A DNA stretch of 7,244 nt from Syntrophobacteria bacterium (lineage in GTDB: Bacteria; Desulfobacterota; Syntrophobacteria; JARFUL01), in NCBI GenBank assembly GCA_029289015.1, contig JARFUL010000255.1:1-7244 (forward strand), read 5' to 3'. This document shows, piece after piece, positions 5,505-7,244 of this stretch. Both the position numbers and the translations under genes were made by a program. Positions within the stretch are counted from its first letter, which is position 1, and every line of letters starts with the position of its first letter. Below the pieces are notes generated by a model. The model was not told where the DNA came from, did not search any database, and saw only the letters and a list, made by a program, of their open reading frames with translations.

Positions 5505-6257
5505 CTACTTCTCCTCGAGCAGCCCGTCGAAGAGCTCGAACGCGGCCGCAACCGCGGGAGAGTCCTCCGGCAGGTTCACGGTGGGTTTGCCCTCCATGTC
5601 GAACTCCGCGAGGGTGAGATCCTCGGGTATGAAGGCCAGCTGGGCCTCCCCGAAGCACTCGAGGTCCTTGGCTATAGGTTCCGGCACGCCGTTTCTGGCC
5701 ATGTTCACCACCGCGCACCTTCTCCCCACGTAGAGCCCCAGGTCCCCCACCAGCTCGTTTATGCGGCACGCGGCCTGCGCGCCCCTCTTGGAGGGGTCGG
5801 TGACCACGATGAGAAGGTCTATGTGCCGGGTGGTGAGCCGGGAGAAGTGCTCCATCCCGGCCTCGTTGTCCACCACGAGGAAACTGTAGTTCTTCACCAG
5901 CTTTTCTATTATGCCCGAGAGGATGGAGTTGGCCGCGCAGTAGCAGCCCGCCCCCTCGGGCCTCCCCATCACGATGAGGTCGAACCCGTCCGCCTCCACC
6001 AGGGACTGCTGGACCTTGATGTCCATCCACACGTCCTTGGTCATGCTGCTGGGCACCTCGGTCCGTATCCCCTCGCGGATCTCCCCCAGGGTCCCCTCCA
6101 CCTCGATGCCGAGCACCTCGTTGAGGTTGAAGTTGGAGTCCGCGTCAACCGCTAGGACCGGCTTTCTGCCGGTCTTTACCAGGTAGCGGACCAGAAGGCC
6201 CGCAAGGGTCGTCTTTCCAGTGCCTCCCTTTCCTGAAAGGGCTATGGTGTATCCCAT
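5505..6257 (-). CDS. cooC: CooC/AcsF-type nickel-insertion ATPase for CODH/acetyl-CoA synthase
   Basis: MinD/SIMIBI-class ATPase that helps place nickel in the active site of carbon monoxide dehydrogenase or acetyl-CoA synthase; cytoplasmic, expected to dimerise with ATP. A deviant Walker A, SGKGGTGKTT (8-17), has signature Lys10 and P-loop Lys15. AVDADSNFNLNEVLG (36-50) covers switch I, and VVDNEAGMEHFSR (128-140) switch II. The hallmark CxC is in GAGCYCAAN (102-110), Cys105 and Cys107; in CooC this pair binds metal at the dimer interface. Length 250 is normal. The ATG at 6257 starts one base after the acsV stop, and its AGGAG lies inside the end of acsV, so translation is probably coupled. 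Beside acsV, the acetogen-type name AcsF (acetyl-CoA synthase maturation) may fit better than CooC; the sequence alone does not decide. Confidence 0.95.
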   Translation of the reverse strand: MGYTIALSGKGGTGKTTLAGLLVRYLVKTGRKPVLAVDADSNFNLNEVLGIEVEGTLGEIREGIRTEVPSSMTKDVWMDIKVQQSLVEADGFDLIVMGRPEGAGCYCAANSILSGIIEKLVKNYSFLVVDNEAGMEHFSRLTTRHIDLLIVVTDPSKRGAQAACRINELVGDLGLYVGRRCAVVNMARNGVPEPIAKDLECFGEAQLAFIPEDLTLAEFDMEGKPTVNLPEDSPAVAAAFELFDGLLEEK

Positions 6258-6258
6258 T

Positions 6259-7244
6259 CTATCTATTCTCCTCTCGAAGCTTCATCGCTTTCTCCCGGCA
6301 GGTCTTTATGGAAATCTCCACGCTGGGAAAGAGCGTAATATCCGTGTGGGGGAAGAACATCGCGGCCATGAAGGAGTCCATGTAGCCCGGGGACTCTGAA
6401 AGCTCGAAGTTGGTTATGGACCTGGCCAGGGTGAGGGTCCTCCCCATGAGCCCGGTGGAGATGAGGGAGAGCCTGGCCCCCTTGAGGGAGCCGTTGCCTA
6501 TGAAGCTCACCCTATCTTTGGGCACGTCGGGCAAGAGCCCTATGATTATGGCCTTCTCCACGTTGACGAAGTGGCCGAATCCCCCCGCGATGATCACCCT
6601 TTCCAGCGCGTCCATGGTGAGGCCCACCCCGGTAAGCAGGGTCTGGTACCCCGCATACATCGCGCCCTTGGCCCGCATGAGGTTCTCTATGTCTATCTCG
6701 GTGAGGGTTATGTCCTCGTCGAGCTGGGTGTTCTCCTTGAACGCGAGCACGAACTCCTGGACCGAACCCTCGCTTTGCTCCTCCGGGCGCACCCTGCCGG
6801 TGTCGAGGTCCCGCCGGAACTTGCCGTTCTGGTCTATTACGCAGGACTCCAGAAGGTCCGCGACCCCGTTTATTATGGCTGAGCCGCAGATCCCCTTGGG
6901 CTTCTTCATCCCGATGGTTATGGACATGGGCTCGAGGCTCACCGGGTTTATCTTGATGTCCTCGATCGCGCCGGAGGTGGCCCGCATGCCGAACTTTATG
7001 CCCCCGCCCTCGAACGCGGGGCCCGCAGAGCAGCTCGCGGAGGCCATCCAGTCCCGGTTGCCCAAGACTATCTCCCCGTTGGTGCCCAGGTCTATGAACA
7101 GGGTGAGAGGGCTCTCCTCCCACATCCCCGAGGCCGCGACCCCGGCTACCACGTCGCCCCCCACGTAGGAAGAGACCGCGGGAATGGTGTAGAGCATCGC
7201 GTACCCGGGGACTTCCAAGCCCAGGGCCGAGGCCGAAGCCGGAG
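6259..7244 (-). CDS. acsV: AcsV/RACo-type reductive activator of corrinoid protein, 5' end cut by window edge
   Basis: ASKHA-family ATPase expected to couple ATP hydrolysis to one-electron reduction of inactive Co(II) in the corrinoid iron-sulfur protein, restoring Co(I) for methyl transfer in the Wood-Ljungdahl pathway. About 328 C-terminal codons are present and the frame stays open to base 7244. The full family is around 600 or more residues with an N-terminal 2Fe-2S domain, so about half is missing, including that domain. Visible motifs: VGGD (7153-7164), DLGTNGEI (from 7092), SCSAGPAFEGGGI (6997-7035), GICGSAII (6871-6894), a later IIAGGFGHF, and FPSVE near the end. These match the RACo C-terminal (DUF4445) fold. 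An in-frame TTG at 7218 is not a real start, since family-like sequence (LGLEVPGYA) continues upstream of it. It is directly coupled to cooC. The alternative is a RACo for a methyltransferase system, but the cooC neighbour favours AcsV. Confidence 0.92.
   Translation of the reverse strand, partial: PASASALGLEVPGYAMLYTIPAVSSYVGGDVVAGVAASGMWEESPLTLFIDLGTNGEIVLGNRDWMASASCSAGPAFEGGGIKFGMRATSGAIEDIKINPVSLEPMSITIGMKKPKGICGSAIINGVADLLESCVIDQNGKFRRDLDTGRVRPEEQSEGSVQEFVLAFKENTQLDEDITLTEIDIENLMRAKGAMYAGYQTLLTGVGLTMDALERVIIAGGFGHFVNVEKAIIIGLLPDVPKDRVSFIGNGSLKGARLSLISTGLMGRTLTLARSITNFELSESPGYMDSFMAAMFFPHTDITLFPSVEISIKTCREKAMKLREENR

Noticed and set aside
7216..7218. TTG at 7218 as the true start of the acsV-like gene
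   Set aside because: The frame is open to the window edge and family-like sequence continues upstream; conserved parts of the protein, including the 2Fe-2S domain, must lie beyond 7244.

Overview
This is a GC-rich stretch in which every gene I can support lies on the minus strand, so it reads biologically from position 7244 down to 1. It looks like a chromosomal segment of an anaerobic, diderm bacterium. Anaerobic, because it carries two accessory genes for the Wood-Ljungdahl (acetyl-CoA) pathway. Diderm, because it carries a small TRL-like lipoprotein as well as a murein lipid II flippase. A Desulfobacterota-like or similar acetyl-CoA-pathway lineage fits, but that placement is inference. 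Isoleucine codons are unusual for such GC-rich DNA: ATA and ATC are used about equally and ATT is almost absent.

Region A (7244-5505) is the 3' part of a Wood-Ljungdahl accessory operon. It holds the C-terminal half of an AcsV/RACo-type reductive activator of corrinoid proteins (cut by the window edge). One base later comes a CooC/AcsF-type nickel-insertion ATPase with a CxC motif. The first keeps the corrinoid iron-sulfur protein in its active Co(I) state. The second matures the nickel enzymes CODH/ACS. Region A ends in a GC-rich segment that can fold into two mutually exclusive hairpins.

Region B (about 5428-2340) is a purine block. It has a candidate promoter, a stand-alone IMP cyclohydrolase (only the N-terminal domain of the usual bifunctional PurH), a TRL-like lipoprotein, purD (GAR synthetase) and purE (AIR carboxylase/N5-CAIR mutase). 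It closes with a clear intrinsic terminator at 2340-2369. purD and purE are tightly coupled. The AICAR transformylase half of PurH and a purK gene are both absent from the window.

Region C (2334-1) starts with a good sigma70-type promoter only a few bases past that terminator. It drives an unrecognised 118-residue helical protein, then a single-domain TsaC/YrdC enzyme for the tRNA t6A modification, then murJ, whose 3' end runs off the window.

I found no RNA genes, CRISPR array, insertion sequence or obvious foreign segment. No completely novel system is evident. The most notable points are the split PurH, the placement of purine genes beside Wood-Ljungdahl maturation genes, a lipoprotein inside the purine block, the orphan 118-residue gene, and a few candidate regulatory structures.
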